Source of the DNA: Acestrorhynchus altus
Lineage: Eukaryota; Chordata; Actinopteri; Characiformes; Acestrorhynchidae
NCBI GenBank assembly: GCA_034509495.1
Contig: CM067521.1
Coordinates: 24,890,540-24,954,539 of the forward strand
Direction of reading: 5' to 3'
Length of the DNA: 64,000 nt
The position numbers were made by a program, and so were the translations under genes. This document shows, piece by piece, positions 22,340 through 34,944 of this stretch. The first letter of the stretch is position 1; each line of letters starts with the position of its first letter. Below the pieces are notes generated by a model that was given only the letters and a program-made list of their open reading frames with translations, was not told the origin of the DNA and made no database searches.

Positions 22340-22620
22340 TTGCAGAGGGACTTCCATGTTGGTAGTCGTCAACCTGCTTCCAACAGAAGTTGGACCTCCG
22401 TTTGGTCTTGTTGGAACACCCGTTTGTGTCCATGTATCAGCCATCTATCCATTTGAGATGATGCTGAAGGATTCTGAGCTTGTCCTTCATTATCCCATCC
22501 AGTTTATGCAATGGATCCAGTTTGACATGCATCAAAAGAGCTTCAGTGCATGATGCTACCACCACCATGCTTAACAGCTGGCATTGTATTCATGGCTCTG
22601 GCTTCTCCTTCCTTGTGTAG
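22340..22620 (-). pseudogene. Tc1-like transposase relic
   Basis: The plus strand reads cagtgcatgatgctaccacc and accatgcttaacagctggca, the complement of the Tc1 motif encoding (N/I)-x-(V/A)-K-H-G-G-G-S-I-M. Read on the minus strand this gives PAVKHGGGSIMH and then a stop. Neighbouring sequence is too decayed to place the other catalytic residues. The plus-strand 65-codon frame here is a shadow. Confidence 0.55.
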
Positions 22621-22624
22621 CACA

Positions 22625-23375
22625 CATACGTGTGATTTTATACCCTAAAATTAATGAAACGGTGCTTTCAATGTTCAGTTTTTGCTGCCCAGCTACCCTC
22701 GCACACAACTACAGTTCCAGAAGATACACCAGGAAGAGCTACTAATCCAAAAGGTTTTTTTCAACAGCCCCCAATATGACCAGCAGAAAGAGAAAAGGGC
22801 AGAAATCGATGAGATGCACCAGCTGTACGTGCACTGCTTAGCCAAACACCGAATATCAGGAAGCCAAAGGCCGGCGTGGAAGTCGTATCAAAGTCAAGCA
22901 CCCTCTCTTTTCGGATCGCAGCACAGGAACGGTTCTCTCTCGTGCTGTGAACCTTTCCCTCGGAAGCGTCTTTCCCTCACATGGCTGTCATTTGTGGTCA
23001 CTGTGACGGTCAAATGAAAAAATACATGGCCTCACCACCGAGTTTGGGTTCGTATGGTATGTGGAGTTAGTAATTATGTGGCGAGGAGTTCGAAAGCTCC
23101 CACACACTCTTAATTTCTAACGACTGGGTTGTGTTGATGTTTCTCTATCTTAGAAAAGCTGCTCAACTGAAAAACACACGACATGAAACCATCGTCCAGT
23201 CGCCCGGCGTTTCCTGCTGTTTCATCAGTCACGAATAACCGTACGAGCCTAATAAGCCTGCGGTCAGTTAGTTTATGTATTTAAATTAGTGTGTATTGCA
23301 CATTTTTACATTATAGATCATATATTGCCATTAAGCTCACATGTATCAGGATATGATTTTTTTCCATATAGCTCT
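22625..23375. other. Intronic sequence, no element recognised
   Basis: The 111-codon plus frame (22682-23017) has a charged, protein-like composition but no motif I recognise and no clear splice signals. The rest is AT-rich. Confidence 0.4.
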
Positions 23376-23379
23376 AAGT

Positions 23380-23832
23380 CTCCATAGTGTGTAGCAAGAA
23401 TGCAAATAGGGGTGAAGCAGAGCGAGGGAGCAGAAATAAAAGTTTCTGCAAAATTTTAACAAAATTGATATAAACTATCTGTTTATATCCCCATATAGAT
23501 ATAAATATCGATATATCGCTCGGCCCGTATCCCGCTCTGTTTGTATCCTGATATAGATATAAATATTGATATATCGCTCAGCCCGTATCCCGCTCTTTTT
23601 GTATCCTGATATAGATATAAATATCAATATATCGCTCAGCCCGTATCCCGCTCTGTTTATATCCCGATATAGATATAAATATCGATATATCGCTCAGCCC
23701 GTATCCCGCTCTGTTTATATCCCGATATAGATATAAATATCGATATATCGCTCAGCCCGTATCCCGCTCTGTTTATATCCCGATATAGATATAAATATCG
23801 ATATATCGCTCGGCCCGTATCCCGCTTTGTTC
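23380..23832. repeat. 58-bp satellite array, block 2, with its left module
   Basis: Six monomers carry atatagatataaatatcga (one with caatat), at 23493, 23551, 23609, 23667, 23725 and 23783, again an exact 58-bp spacing. The left module (gtgtagcaagaatgcaaata, gcagagcgagggagcag, then aagtttctgcaa) matches the one before block 1. The right flank differs between the two blocks. Confidence 0.9.
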
Positions 23833-23839
23833 ATCATCC

Positions 23840-26505
23840 AGATCTAATTAAAATACATAGTTTGGTTATGTTTTCCATGCCAGTGTAACTGTCTAACATT
23901 TGTGCCCAGGATGAATATGTACCCGTTCCCCTGATGAACACTCCCTTTAGAAAGCAAATTTGCTTCCAATTGAAATGTTTGTGATGGCAATTCTAATGCG
24001 ACATCATAGTTTACTGTTCATTTTCGGGAGGAATTAGACCAGTGTTGTGTGAAATGCCATGGAAAACACTGCGCATAATTGAAAAGACCTTCAGAGTTAA
24101 CGACTTCAAATAGCATAACGAACTCCCATCTTAAAGTGTTATGTAAGTGTTTCGGTAAACATTTTCTAATCCTCTGGTTTGAAGAAGTAGTTTTGTGCGA
24201 CTGTGGCAAGGTTTCGAGGGGTGGTGTTGGCGGTGGGGGGAGGAGGACCGGGGAGCGTGTGACATTCCTCTGAGCGAGTCAAGGCTGCAGCAGTGTGTGT
24301 GACAGGCCCGTTCATCATGGCGCTGCACTACTGATAGATCTGAGATTGGCTCGGTTTGGCTTGTTTTAGCTGCACGCAAGCTTAGAGGCCCGAGAACACA
24401 CAAGCGCACACTTACACACAATTACAAACATGTGCCCACGCTTATGCCCCCTCCTCGTGCGCACACACAAGCATTCTGTTCACGTAGGCCTTCTGTGTGT
24501 TTTGCGATTTCGGCGGTTTACCAGCGAGTGCAAAATAAATCGAGTTAGTGTTTTATTATTTTCTTCAATTAGGCCAGCAGGGTTTTCGGCATGTCCACTT
24601 TGATGTGTGCTTGGCTGTGTTCATTTGCATCAGTGTTAGTCAGAGCTACACTTTGGCCTAAGGTGTGGATTCATTGCAGTGATCCACTGTTATCATTGGT
24701 ACAGGCTGCTACTGCGAGGTACAAGAGAATGTGTGGGCTGGGAAAGCATATGCTACTATTGCAAGGGCAATAAGGCAGAGAAAATAACACTATTCTTTAG
24801 TTTTGACCTGTGGCTCTTTGTTAATATTCATGAACACACTTCAGTATTCTCGCATAGATCCGCACCGTGACCTCCACTGCTTCAGTGCACTTCATATGTG
24901 GAAAAACAAGTGGCATTATTTTTTTTTTGCCAAAGACTCGCGAGCTTATGTTTCTGCCATTTGTTTCCCTTTTTTGTCAGCCAGCATCTGTTGTGTCCGT
25001 GGCACTACGGTGTGAAATTGTTATATTTAATCGTCTCATTAAGCTCATAGCACTTCAACAAATTTGTATTAAGCAAAACATTAGCATATGTTACGTCTTG
25101 GGACCTGCTGTCATGATGTTGCACCTAAAATATACCAGAGAAAGAAAGGCGCTCGATTTTGAGAGCGCGTTTATCCCGGACGAACCCCTCCATACCGGAT
25201 CGCGTGGGGTTACCTGAGCTAAATCGGAAGTTTTCCGTTTTGCCCCCCAAGTTTACGTCGGGAATTGGATAATCGTGCAATTACTCCAGTTTCCAATGTA
25301 ACAAACAGATCCAGGGCAATTATCGTTGTTGAAACGTGGTTATGTGCCCAGTGTGGTTCCATCACCCTTGTTCCTCGGAGCCCCTTAAACACCGCTGTGT
25401 CTAGAAACTCAATTACGGCGTTCGAGGCTAGAACAAAGCGCTGCCGTAAGAGAGAACTGCAATCATTGCTCTTTAATTGAGTTTGAGATGTTGCATTGCT
25501 CACTCCCTTTCACCAGAGCAGGCCCATCACGTCTCATCAGGCAGCCCGTGTCAGGGAGTGAATGAACGGAATGCCAGCGCCGCGCACCCCTCTCGCGGAG
25601 ACCTTAATGAACGAGCCGAATTCGTCTGTCACTCTAGAGCTGGAAGGCGCACACAAAGGCCTCCCTGCAGCATGCTGGAGAAACAGGAGGCCTTCAATCT
25701 ACCTTGTTCCCCTTGGAGAAAACCTGGCACCCAGCCATGCGTTACTCATTCAGCGAAGGCATTTAGGACTCCACACAACCATCTGGCCTAGCGTTCCAGT
25801 CACAGCAAAGACAATTATCAAGTTTATTGGCCTAAGCCTCAGCAAACATTCCCTAAAACGACATATTAAGGCATCAACCGGTGGATCAGGCTGAAGAAAT
25901 TTCAGACTGTTTGCATTCAGGGGATGTTTGAGGATTTGTTATAGATTTTCCTTCTGTAGATGTGAAGGACATTTTCATGTGATCATTCCCAGTTAGCTTG
26001 TACACTGACATGCCTGACACTGGGAAAGCAATATGGGAACTGGTCATGATGTGGTTTCTCAGGGGACGCCTGTATATGTTGATGTGTTCTCTATATGAGC
26101 GAAGGATGGGACATTCACTTTTTGATTTTCATTTTACATTTTTTTACATTTTTTTTTCATTTTACATTGATCTACAGTGTCACGTGTACTTGGAGTACAT
26201 CCTAAAAGGCATTACCACCCACGGTGGACAGTGCAGTGGCTGGGAATTAATTAGACGAGTAACTCTGGCAGATTCGATCACATTACTGACCAATACAGTT
26301 CATATACATTTATGAACATGAACTGACCAGCAGGCCTATTATAATACGTATTTGCACATAAATTTTGCTGACCCTAATATCACTCTTTATACTTAGCAAG
26401 AAAGGACATTGGCTGTGGTCACATTACAAGCCACATTATTGAATCCCCTAGTTGTTCATAGTGAAATTAGGGTAAACAAAAAGTGACCAGAGCAATCGGC
26501 ACACT
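23840..26505. other. Repeat-poor intronic stretch
   Basis: This 2.7-kb stretch is notably free of recognisable transposons and microsatellites. Several overlapping open frames (up to 116 codons) occur on both strands at 24.6-25.9 kb, none with known domains. Unique words such as gttaatattcatgaacaca and tcgtctcattaagctcatag give it the look of possible conserved non-coding sequence, which only comparison with other fish can show. Confidence 0.4.
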
Positions 26506-26508
26506 GGT

Positions 26509-26967
26509 AGGCCTTTTCCACACGGAACAGGTTCCAGTTCGGACCACATTTTTGAAGCGTTGGTCCATTTCCACCAACAAAAATAGGTTCCAGAACCTGA
26601 AAAGTTTGCAGCGGGAACCAAAGATTAGTAGGTTTTTCAGCTGGAACCTCTGTGGACGTCTAGTTGTACAGGAGCAATGACGCACCATTCGTCTCGTACG
26701 GTGTCGTCTTCTTTGTCTTATCACTGACAGTTGATCCATGTTTGCTTATTGGAGAAAAACAAACATCTGTAACAGAGCAAACGCTTGCAGGTTGTCTGTA
26801 AGTGCTACCATCTTCTCACTTCCATTTAGCACCCTCTGTTGATGACGTATTCTGTGACACATCCTTGCTTTCACTGAAACTGGTGTAAGTGCAGGAGGGT
26901 TTGCTAAAAAACCCACCAAGGCTCAAAATCAGTTCAAGAACCAGTGTTTCTTTGGTGGGAAAGGTCT
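26509..26967. mobile_element. MITE-like element with ggttccag ends
   Basis: The left side reads aggccttttccacacggaac then aggttccagttc; the right side reads agttcaagaaccagtgtttc then tttggtgggaaaggtct, whose reverse complement starts agacctttcccaccaaag. The imperfect inverted ends enclose about 460 bp without a gene. I know a similar (ggttcc...ggtggaaaag) repeat in fish; class uncertain (PIF/Harbinger or hAT). The minus frame of 90 codons is a shadow. Confidence 0.5.
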
Positions 26968-27011
26968 ATGGGAGCAACTTGTGGGTTCACCAGGCCTTAC
27001 ATGTTGACTGA

Positions 27012-27110
27012 GATGTACCTGCCAGTCTAGGGGATCAAACCAGGCACCGTCAGGTCCCAAGCCTCTCTTAACATGCAGTAAGGTTGCACTGGAGCAGCGA
27101 CGGCCAAAAG
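27012..27110 (-). repeat. SINE family A fragment
   Basis: On the minus strand tgcctggtttgatcccctag followed by actggcaggtacat matches the B-box region of the 56.1-kb copy (ccggtttgattccctcaact, then ggcagg). The remainder is too diverged. Confidence 0.4.
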
Positions 27111-27114
27111 GTTA

Positions 27115-28285
27115 TTTGTTAATAAAGCACTTGTTCACTCCAGGTCGACACTACAGCCTTCATGAGGTACATACTTACACCAGCATTGCAGAATTCAGTT
27201 GAAGGAAACTGAAACATCTCTCAAAGTGTTTATACTCGTACTTGTTGACTGCTGCTATTCCGGCGAGGTGAAACAGATATAGTCAAGCTGACGAACGTAT
27301 CCCACAAGACTGGGGCTTTTTCCCTTTGGGCACTGTCGCTAATTTTAGAGTGGTGGTGACACTGGTTTAGTAATCACTAGGGATCTGATTAGCTCTCATT
27401 CTACTTTAAAACAGCTGCAGAGAAAGAACTTTCTACAGGAAAGCTGGTTTCTGTATCAAGGAAAATGTTACGGATATGTTGCGTATGAGCAGCGACAAAA
27501 AAAGGGGTTGTCTGCACTGCTTGAGGTGACTTTCCAGAGGTTTAATGTGCTGTTTGGTTGCGAAACTTCAAATTAGTACTGCATTCGGTGTCATCAACAT
27601 GAAGATAGCGTCTCTGCTGAAGGTATCAGCCCAATCTCAAGTCGGCCTCTCTCTGCATTTGCTGGCACTGCTGGATTATTATCCTTCATAACAAAATTCG
27701 CCATTACGAGCCCCTATTCAGCCAGATTGCAGCGTGTTATTCAAACAGAATGGTACAAAGGCAGGAAGGATTTTCTTCTCGATCTGTTATCTCCAGGCCT
27801 GTTCTATACACATGGCTCAGGATTTGGACCTAGTCCCAAGACCAAATGGATGAGGGGATTTAAGTGCGAGTCAAAAGACGGGAACGACCGTGGCTACAGA
27901 AAAGAGGTCTTGCAGAGATAAGAGCTGTCAAAGATGAAGTGCAGTTTTTTGTACACTAAGCATGTTGAAGTGCTGATCATTTGAGGATGGCAGGGAGCTT
28001 GCTTCAGCTTGAGAATTGGTTAAAGACAGAGATTTTAATGCATGTATTTAATCTGTTTAAATAACACCGTATTTTAGCGTCCACACAGGGGACAGTCGCT
28101 TGCTTGAGTGTGGGATGTCTTTAGGTACTCAAGTACTTGCTTAACCGTTTAAGGTGCCAACATTTCAATGCTGAAACCATTGTTTGTGTTGATGGTTCAT
28201 ATCAGATCATATATTCATATCAGCTTATATTAAGTAGATGTTTGACACGTTTGTTTGTTTCCTCTGTGTTTTTTGGAATAACACA
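27115..28285. other. Intronic sequence, no element recognised
   Basis: No gene was found; a few T/A-rich patches and short frames only. Confidence 0.4.
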
Positions 28286-28292
28286 TTTCACA

Positions 28293-28470
28293 CAGTTATT
28301 GGCACCTTTTTCAAAATTAAGGGTAAAAATGTTATGAGAACCAAAATTGTGAAATATGTCGATGTTCTTTTGTCCACGACACACGGTTCCAACATAAGTT
28401 TACAATCCATGGCACTGTAGCTAACCTCCCTGGATGTGGACGGAAGAGAAAAATGGACGGGTCGCAACGC
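28293..28470 (+). pseudogene. Tc1-like element relic (end plus DNA-binding region)
   Basis: The sequence cacagttattggcaccttt resembles the terminal repeat of another Tc1-like group. About 100 bp further on, the plus strand encodes HGTVANLPGCGRKRKMDG and then QRRIF before a stop (28390-28460), a good match to the linker between the two helix-turn-helix parts of Tc1 transposases (G-R-x-R-K). The rest of the transposase is missing. Confidence 0.6.
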
Positions 28471-28669
28471 AGGATCTTCTGAGCCCCATCCGAGGTCCAA
28501 GTGTTGCAGGCTTGGCAGATATCCTAATGGGCTTCCAGCATGTACAGCGTATGTATGATTACCATATCTTTACCTCCTCCAGAGAGGAAAGCTCTGTTAC
28601 TCAATTGATATTTTTACCACTTCTCAATCCTGATCACCCTGCTCAGCACATTTGAAGATTCCCGGCTTT

Positions 28670-28790
28670 AACACACCCACTGTCACTCAGAGAGGACTTG
28701 TTGATGAGCTGTTTGGTTGAATCAGGTGTGTTGGGTTCCCAGGAAGTACTAAAATGTGCAGGATCAGGATGGAGGAACAGTGGGTAAACC
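28670..28790 (+). repeat. Old interspersed repeat, copy 2
   Basis: It shares word order with the 1.4-kb copy: cttgttgatgagctg, then gttgggttcccagg, then aaaatgtgcaggatcagga. Confidence 0.45.
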
Positions 28791-29117
28791 ATTACCCATT
28801 TGTTGGCTCATGATTGGTCAGAATGCAGACCCCTACTGTGGGCTCTGTATCCGATTCTCTTTCAGTTTCTTTATTTATCGTAAGAGAGGGAAGCTGGCAC
28901 AACAAATCCATGTCCTGAAGCCTGTAGTTTTTAGGGGTGTTCCTGTGCTGTATGGTGTCCCATTGATTTGCAGCACTTACTTATTCATAGCATGAAATTA
29001 AAGTTGCTATCTTTGTTTCTGGCTTGATGATTTGTTTGTTTCTGAGGGATTCTTCACCTCCCACACAAAACAGCGCCTGTCTGCAATTCACTCAGTACCA
29101 CCACCGCCACCACCACT

Positions 29118-29166
29118 CTCTCGCTCTCTTACTTTCTCACTCTCACTCACTCTCTCTCTCTCTCTC
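29118..29166. repeat. CT-rich tract
   Basis: Imperfect CT repeat with CACTCT interruptions; preceded by a CCACCG-type patch. Confidence 0.85.
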
Positions 29167-29169
29167 CCG

Positions 29170-30075
29170 CTCAGACCCCTTGGCTGCCCTTCACAGAGCT
29201 GTGCTCCTCTGATGAAGTGTGGCATTGTGTGTGTATGTGTGGGAGTCTGGCTCTCAAAGGGCTCTGTGATGCATGGCGACACCTTAATTTGATATTTTGG
29301 GGAGAGAGAGAATGGAGAAGAGTGAGGGATTGTAGGTGAGTCCAGTCGAGTCAGCAGCACAGTACGGTTGTATGTGGAAAGTTTGGACCTCCGTGGCAAA
29401 GTGACAGATTTTGTCATTCGTTTTCTTGAAGTTGCTTCTTTCTTTCATAGCATAAAAATCTAAATCCTCAGTAAGGCCCGTGCAACGCTGGCATGGACCC
29501 TCCGAAGTGCTGCAGTCGCATTTGTTTTGACGGTGTCTCAGACCTTGATGAGCAGATCAGGCCTGAGGCATCTCACCACTTAATCACCCATTTTAAGTGT
29601 CAACTGAATCAGATTTCCAGGCCTTTTAAATTCATTGACTCTTCAAACCATGTAACGCTAATCAAACATGGGCTCTTCTAAGCCACTGTCTAAAGATCTG
29701 ACAAAGTGATCGATGATTGCAAGGTAGGACATGGATATAAGACGACAGCCAAGCAGAATGCAGAATGTTATTGAGGAACGGCAGTTCAAAGGGAAGCGTG
29801 GAGGTCACGATGAGATCTGCAAGACCTAGAACGCTCTCAAGATCAAGAACTACTCGTGTAAGACCCTCGTATGCATCAAGAGTGTGGTGGTGTACTGTGC
29901 CGTTGTGCACTGCTGCTCGCTCAAACACAGTCATGAGATGGGAATGCAATCTTGTCAAAACTCCGAGGTTGAACATCTAGAGAACATCTTGAACATCTAA
30001 AGGAAGCATGTGAATTGTGGAAACCAGTGCTGTGGAATGATGCGTCATGCATTGGGGTTTGTGTTGCTGTCAAGC
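29170..30075. other. Intronic sequence with possible decayed Tc1 remnant
   Basis: No gene was found. At 29700-29980 the words aaggtaggacatggatataa and agtgtggtggtgtactgtgc faintly recall Tc1-like transposon sequence, but no motif survives well enough to annotate. Confidence 0.3.
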
Positions 30076-30081
30076 ACACGC

Positions 30082-30553
30082 TATATGTCCAAGTGTTTGT
30101 GGACATCCCTTTTAATAAATGCATTCAACTGATTGAAGTTGCACACATTGCTGACACATATGCGCAAATGCACCTGCACAGCTCGTCTAGTACTTGTAAA
30201 GAAGTACAGACAATAAAATCGGACTCTCGAGCAGATGAACATGACCTAGAGGGGTATGGAGCCTTTGAGCTGTGTTCTCTGGAATGATGGTGCTCCAGAC
30301 AATATTTTTTGGACTGAATTGGGGAGTCCAGCATTCACTCATTAGTGAACTTGCCGATGAGTGCAGTCAAATCTTGCAAACAACTATTGTTTGTTGGTTG
30401 TAACTGGAATCTTGAGTTCATCATTTAGGTCTAATAAACCTCTTTGAATCCTGGTCAGTAGAGACTGTTACTCCAACTAAAGCAGGATGGACTCTTTATT
30501 GCCCTTGATTTCATAAGCAAACGAGCAAGTGTCCAAATACTTTTGTCCGTATA
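30082..30553 (-). mobile_element. MITE of Tc1/mariner type, family M2, copy 1 (full length)
   Basis: The ends tatatgtccaagtgtttgtg (30083) and the complement of aatacttttgtccgtata (30552) form 24-bp inverted repeats. The 470-bp interior has words shared with the 54.3-kb copy (in complement), such as gaatgatggtgctcca and actccaactaaagcagga. No transposase is encoded. The frames of about 70-90 codons here are shadows. Confidence 0.6.
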
Positions 30554-30769
30554 GTGTCTGTATTAAGTAGAGTTTTTCTGCCATAAAAGAGAAACAATTC
30601 CAGCTCTAAGGCTTTAAGTTGGCTCCAGAAAGCCGTGAATTCTGCCAAGGGACGTGTTACTAACTCTATAAGGTACCAAAATGTTTGCATTGGGAACACT
30701 TTCATTTTCATATCAGACATAATAACTGTGTTAGGATTTACCGAGACTGTGTTTACTACTTATTCAATT

Positions 30770-31065
30770 ACACTCACTGTCAAAAAAATAGTTGCACCCA
30801 CAAGGAATCAGCCAGTTACAGTGCAGGACTGCAATGGTTTCCATCAGAAGTCCCACTTTTACCTCGGTACAAATGTCCATTGAACGTGAGTGTGGCAGCA
30901 TGGTGGTCAGTGGCAGCTCCAGAAGGCCTCATGGTGTGAGGTGCGGTTTTATGCAATGCCAGGTCACCTTTGGTCTTGATTATAAGCGAGGGGTCGTCAT
31001 TACGTCCATTACTCACCCAGGCTTCTATTAGAGTCCTCTCTGACCCGTCTTTCGCTCTACATTCC
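30770..31065 (+). mobile_element. Tc1-like family T2, copy 2 (fragment)
   Basis: It starts with cactcactgtcaaaaaaata and gttgcacccacaaggaatc, the same end as copy 1. Within it, ggcagcatggtggtcagtgg and ccaggtcacctttggtcttg correspond to the GGGSxMVW and RSPLVFI regions of the transposase, in mixed frames. The right end was not found. Confidence 0.55.
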
Positions 31066-31154
31066 ATTCAGCCCCGTAGTGCAGCGCTGTGATGAAGACT
31101 GCTCTAAGAATGTGGAGGATAATGACCAGGATGAGATTCGTTCTGGTATAACGT

Positions 31155-31180
31155 ACATATATATATATATATATATATAG
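31155..31180. repeat. (AT)n microsatellite
   Basis: Thirteen AT units. Confidence 0.9.
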
Positions 31181-31184
31181 CAGT

Positions 31185-33375
31185 GTTTCCAGAGGCTACT
31201 TCAGAGGTCAAACGTTCTAAGCATGATAACCCAATAGAGCAATTAATGATGACCTCATTCGGCCACCTCCTCACCTCTCTGTCTTATAATGGATTTGAAA
31301 TGACAATCGGTTTGTCTCCACCAGCGAGAACGTTCCATTAAACTCTTCAAGATGATGATGGTAATTCGTCGGCCTCTGATTTCTTGCTTTTATCTGTCCA
31401 CAGAATAGTTCTTGGAGATTACAACTGTGTTGACTTGAAATTACTACTTCCGAGCAGTGACCTTTACAATGAGCACCTCCGAGAGGCTGTTCTGAGACGG
31501 AGCTTGTGCTATTTCAGTCAGTCTTCTGCAGAAATTTGCTCAGTACAAATATGTACCCAGTGCTTAAAACACACTTTACTGAAGGACCAGAGGCTGTGCC
31601 ATACAGGGCTGAGTGGCATCAGTTAAACCTGGCCTCTGTTAAGAGTTTTATAGCTTATAGTTATTGGCCAAAACACCAATGTAGCCAATAAAACATAGAT
31701 GAGTGACTTATTTTCGTAATAAATTCATTAAATATGATGGGACGTCTCTCATATGAAGAGTTTCTGCTGTTTCTGTTGATTAACAGAGCAGCACTGACGC
31801 ATGGTTAGATGAAACAAATACTAAGCTTGAACACAAATCATGACTGTATGTGTGAAGGTCTACCTTTACGTTAGGATAACATCCTGTAACACACACAGGG
31901 CATTCCTGCAGTTTCAGTAGAAATTCCCAGAGGCTGGGAATTCTTGCCTAATTAGTCATGCAGTGGGACCCAGGATCTCCGGTCATTAAGCTAGTGGTCA
32001 TCCCCAGTGAAGGCTGCAGGGGATTGGAAAACCTGACATTGCTGTATGTTGTTGTTCTGCGATATATATCGTGATACTATTGTGATACACGAGGTTCACC
32101 AGGTTTAGGGCGCGTTTGAGTTCTGCATTATGCAAAGTCCTTCTGGGTTTTTTTGTTCCGTACTGCGGTACGAAGTAAGAAGGACGAGGCAGAGGAGGAA
32201 TTTGAAACGGTGTACAGATTGTCATACTGCTCTACCTAAACCATCACAGACTGTGGAATCTCTGAACTGGACATCAGACACCTCTAAAGTCTTCCTCCAG
32301 ACTAAGAGCTTGACGTGAGACTCTAGAACAGTCTAGCTCTTTCTCCATAGTCCAGGGAAGACTCTACTGATGCTGTCTCTTCTTCAGAAGGGGCTTGATA
32401 TTAGGAATGCTGTAGTTGGAGCTCCTTTCCTGGAGATGTTTGCACTTTGGTGGATCTGGAGTTTGAGTCCTCAAGGCTGTTGTTCTTGCACCTTTTCCCA
32501 CCACGTTTTCTCCTTCCGGTCAACCATTAATATGCTTGGAAACAGCACTCTGAGAACATCCAGCCTTTCCAGTAGTGACCTCACTTGGCTGATCGGGTTG
32601 ATGATCAGCAACCCTCCATGACTGTGGTCCTGCGCTGAATTAGACCTGATATTAACACCGTTAATGCATTACGATATTCTAATCCTTTGAGACTCTGGGC
32701 TTCGGATAAAGCAGTACCTGGTTTAGTTCGCGGTATCTTAAGCTACGTTCAACGTAAGCAGTTGACTTGCTTGCTGGTGAATCCAGTTTCACAGTGTAGC
32801 CCTTTGAGCAGATCTGAATCCTAACTCGGACAATGAGGTCAGGAGCAGATGGGACCTCCACTCTCACTCTCTCGCACGGCCCAGAGCCTGCAGCCAGCGC
32901 TAATGTGAAGCCGTGGGAGAAGAGCTGCTCTGTTGTCTTTCTGAAGAGTCCTCAGTCTGGAGAAGTTGACATGTCATGCGCCGCTGTTTGGAGTATTTGG
33001 GGAATTTCGGGGAGGGCTGAGTCGAGAATTTCACGAAAGCGCTGCCTCTCTTTGAACTTGGGGACGAGATTATTCTGAGGTTTTGATGGGAGAAGGTGAT
33101 GAGAGTGTGCCCTGTGGGGGGGTGTGTGTGTGTGTGTGATTTACCCACAAAGCCTTCTTTCTTCTCCTTTTGCCCTCTCAGGCAGGGGATGCTGAAAGAG
33201 GCTCTCCAGGGTCCAAACTCACTTATTCATTTATTAGAAACAGCTATTCATTTATGAGAATAAGAAGTGAGTGGGAGCGAGGAGAGGAGTGGGCACTGGG
33301 AAATTGGCTTTGTAAATTTATGGCGTTCTATTGCGGAGGCCCTGCCTCAGCCAGCCAATAAAAACAGAAACACTG
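31185..33375. other. Intronic sequence, no element recognised
   Basis: No repeat or gene was recognised apart from a cgatatatatcgtgatacta patch at 32060 that resembles old AT-rich interspersed repeats. An exon-like unit (acceptor ending 33181, GTGAGT donor at 33267) is discussed in the findings. Confidence 0.4.
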
Positions 33376-33377
33376 CT

Positions 33378-33378
<1 letters not shown>

Positions 33379-33433
<55 letters not shown>
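33379..33433. repeat. (CA)n microsatellite
   Basis: About 27 uninterrupted CA units. Confidence 0.95.
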
Positions 33434-33436
<3 letters not shown>

Positions 33437-34089
33437 TCTATAGATGATGGGACATTCGTTTTACACATACTCTACACACACGCATTTAACGAATACTAAA
33501 CATTTGCAATAATTCTGAGCTTTAAACCTCATTCCTGTACGCAGATCTTTGTTCTCCTAGACTCCACCACCTCCATCAGGTCTGTTAGTCCAGAAACAAA
33601 CGAGAACAACGCCTTAATAATGTTCACAGAACCCTTGCTGACAGCTGCTGGTCATGACCTTTTATTGGGAACATATTTTGAAACATAAATTCATACATAT
33701 TCACAAGCTTTTTTTAAACGACAGTGACAGTGTTTTTCCCCGTAAGGTTAGTTTGTGTGCAAAACATGAATTATTCTCTCAAAACTCAGAGCATCAAAGA
33801 CCATTTTACCACTTAATTTTTTATGGCTTGGGGTCATGTTTTTATTTTTTTCGGTTTTGTTTATGTAAACCCCAGATGGCACGTTATTTATGCTTTAAAG
33901 ACGCCACCGTGGGGGTTTGGCGTTCGGTCATACCACCCTGTTACAGCGCGTACAATGACGTTCAGTTTCATTCTCCTTACGCCTGTAACTCCAGCGTTCC
34001 TTAATATGGGATTAAACGAGAACCCTTCCATATCTCGGGAACCGTCCTCGGAACATAAACACGCCCTCATCGCTTGAACGTTCTGCTTT

Positions 34090-34350
34090 TCCAACGCTGT
34101 ATATAAACGGCTCTCAGATGCCTCAGTCTGTCGGTCACAGACATTGGTGTCCCACCCGAATTCTGCTGTTTGTTGCTGACACAGATATGCAAATGCACAC
34201 ACAGCTTGTCTTACTCCAAACGAATAAGACCGTCTGGAGCAGATGAATATGAACCTGGTGGCACCAGGCTTGATGCCAAGCTTGGTCTAGAGGGATATAT
34301 AGACCACCAGACCCTTGAGCTGTGGAACAGTGTTCTGTTACTTCTCTCTA
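34090..34350 (-). mobile_element. MITE family M2, copy 2 (fragment)
   Basis: gttgctgacacagatatgca and aatgcacacacagcttgtct, then gagcagatgaatatgaacct and ttgagctgtggaacagtgtt follow the same order as the 30.1-kb copy. Neither terminal repeat is intact. Confidence 0.45.
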
Positions 34351-34863
34351 TAAAGACTTGTCACATTCATGCAAAAAAAAAGAAAGAAAAAATGGATTTG
34401 AGTCTCATTTTTTGTCACATTTGTGCAAAAGAATTAGATTTGAGTCACATTAAGACCAAAAAATGGAGTCACTTCAGCCAAATCATCACAATCAAGCCAT
34501 GATCAGTGTCTTCTGATCTTGGTTTCTGGCCTTTCTCTTTCTCTTCCGTCTGGAATCGAGCGTAAATCGAGCGTAAATCTCCTCCAGCAGGATGAGGGGA
34601 GGGTGAAAGTGGACTTGTTTTCGGCGGCATGGCCAGCAGGCTGCCCGGGTAAGATGTGGAGTGTATGGTTGAAGCCTACCTGTGAACAGTGGAGTGTGCT
34701 CACAGATGGAGGCTTGCTTTCCCTGGAGAAGCTCCTGCTCCATCGTTTGCATCTTAGCCTTATAAATCTTTCATAAAGGATGTCAGTTTTGCTTACACAG
34801 AGGGAAAGCAACAGCCCCACAGGACTGAGACGTGCAAAAGGCTTTTGCAACATGCACCCATAA

Positions 34864-34865
<2 letters not shown>

Positions 34866-34940
<75 letters not shown>
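34866..34940. repeat. Compound (GT)n-(GA)n microsatellite
   Basis: About 27 GT units (34866-34920) pass straight into ten AG units (34921-34940). The minus-strand frames of 69 and 172 codons with Thr-His runs are translations of this repeat. Confidence 0.95.
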
Positions 34941-34942
<2 letters not shown>

Positions 34943-34944
34943 TA

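Noticed and set aside
25219..25503. 94-codon minus frame overlapping two plus frames
   Set aside because: No family resemblance; overlapping frames on both strands argue for chance or conserved non-coding DNA.
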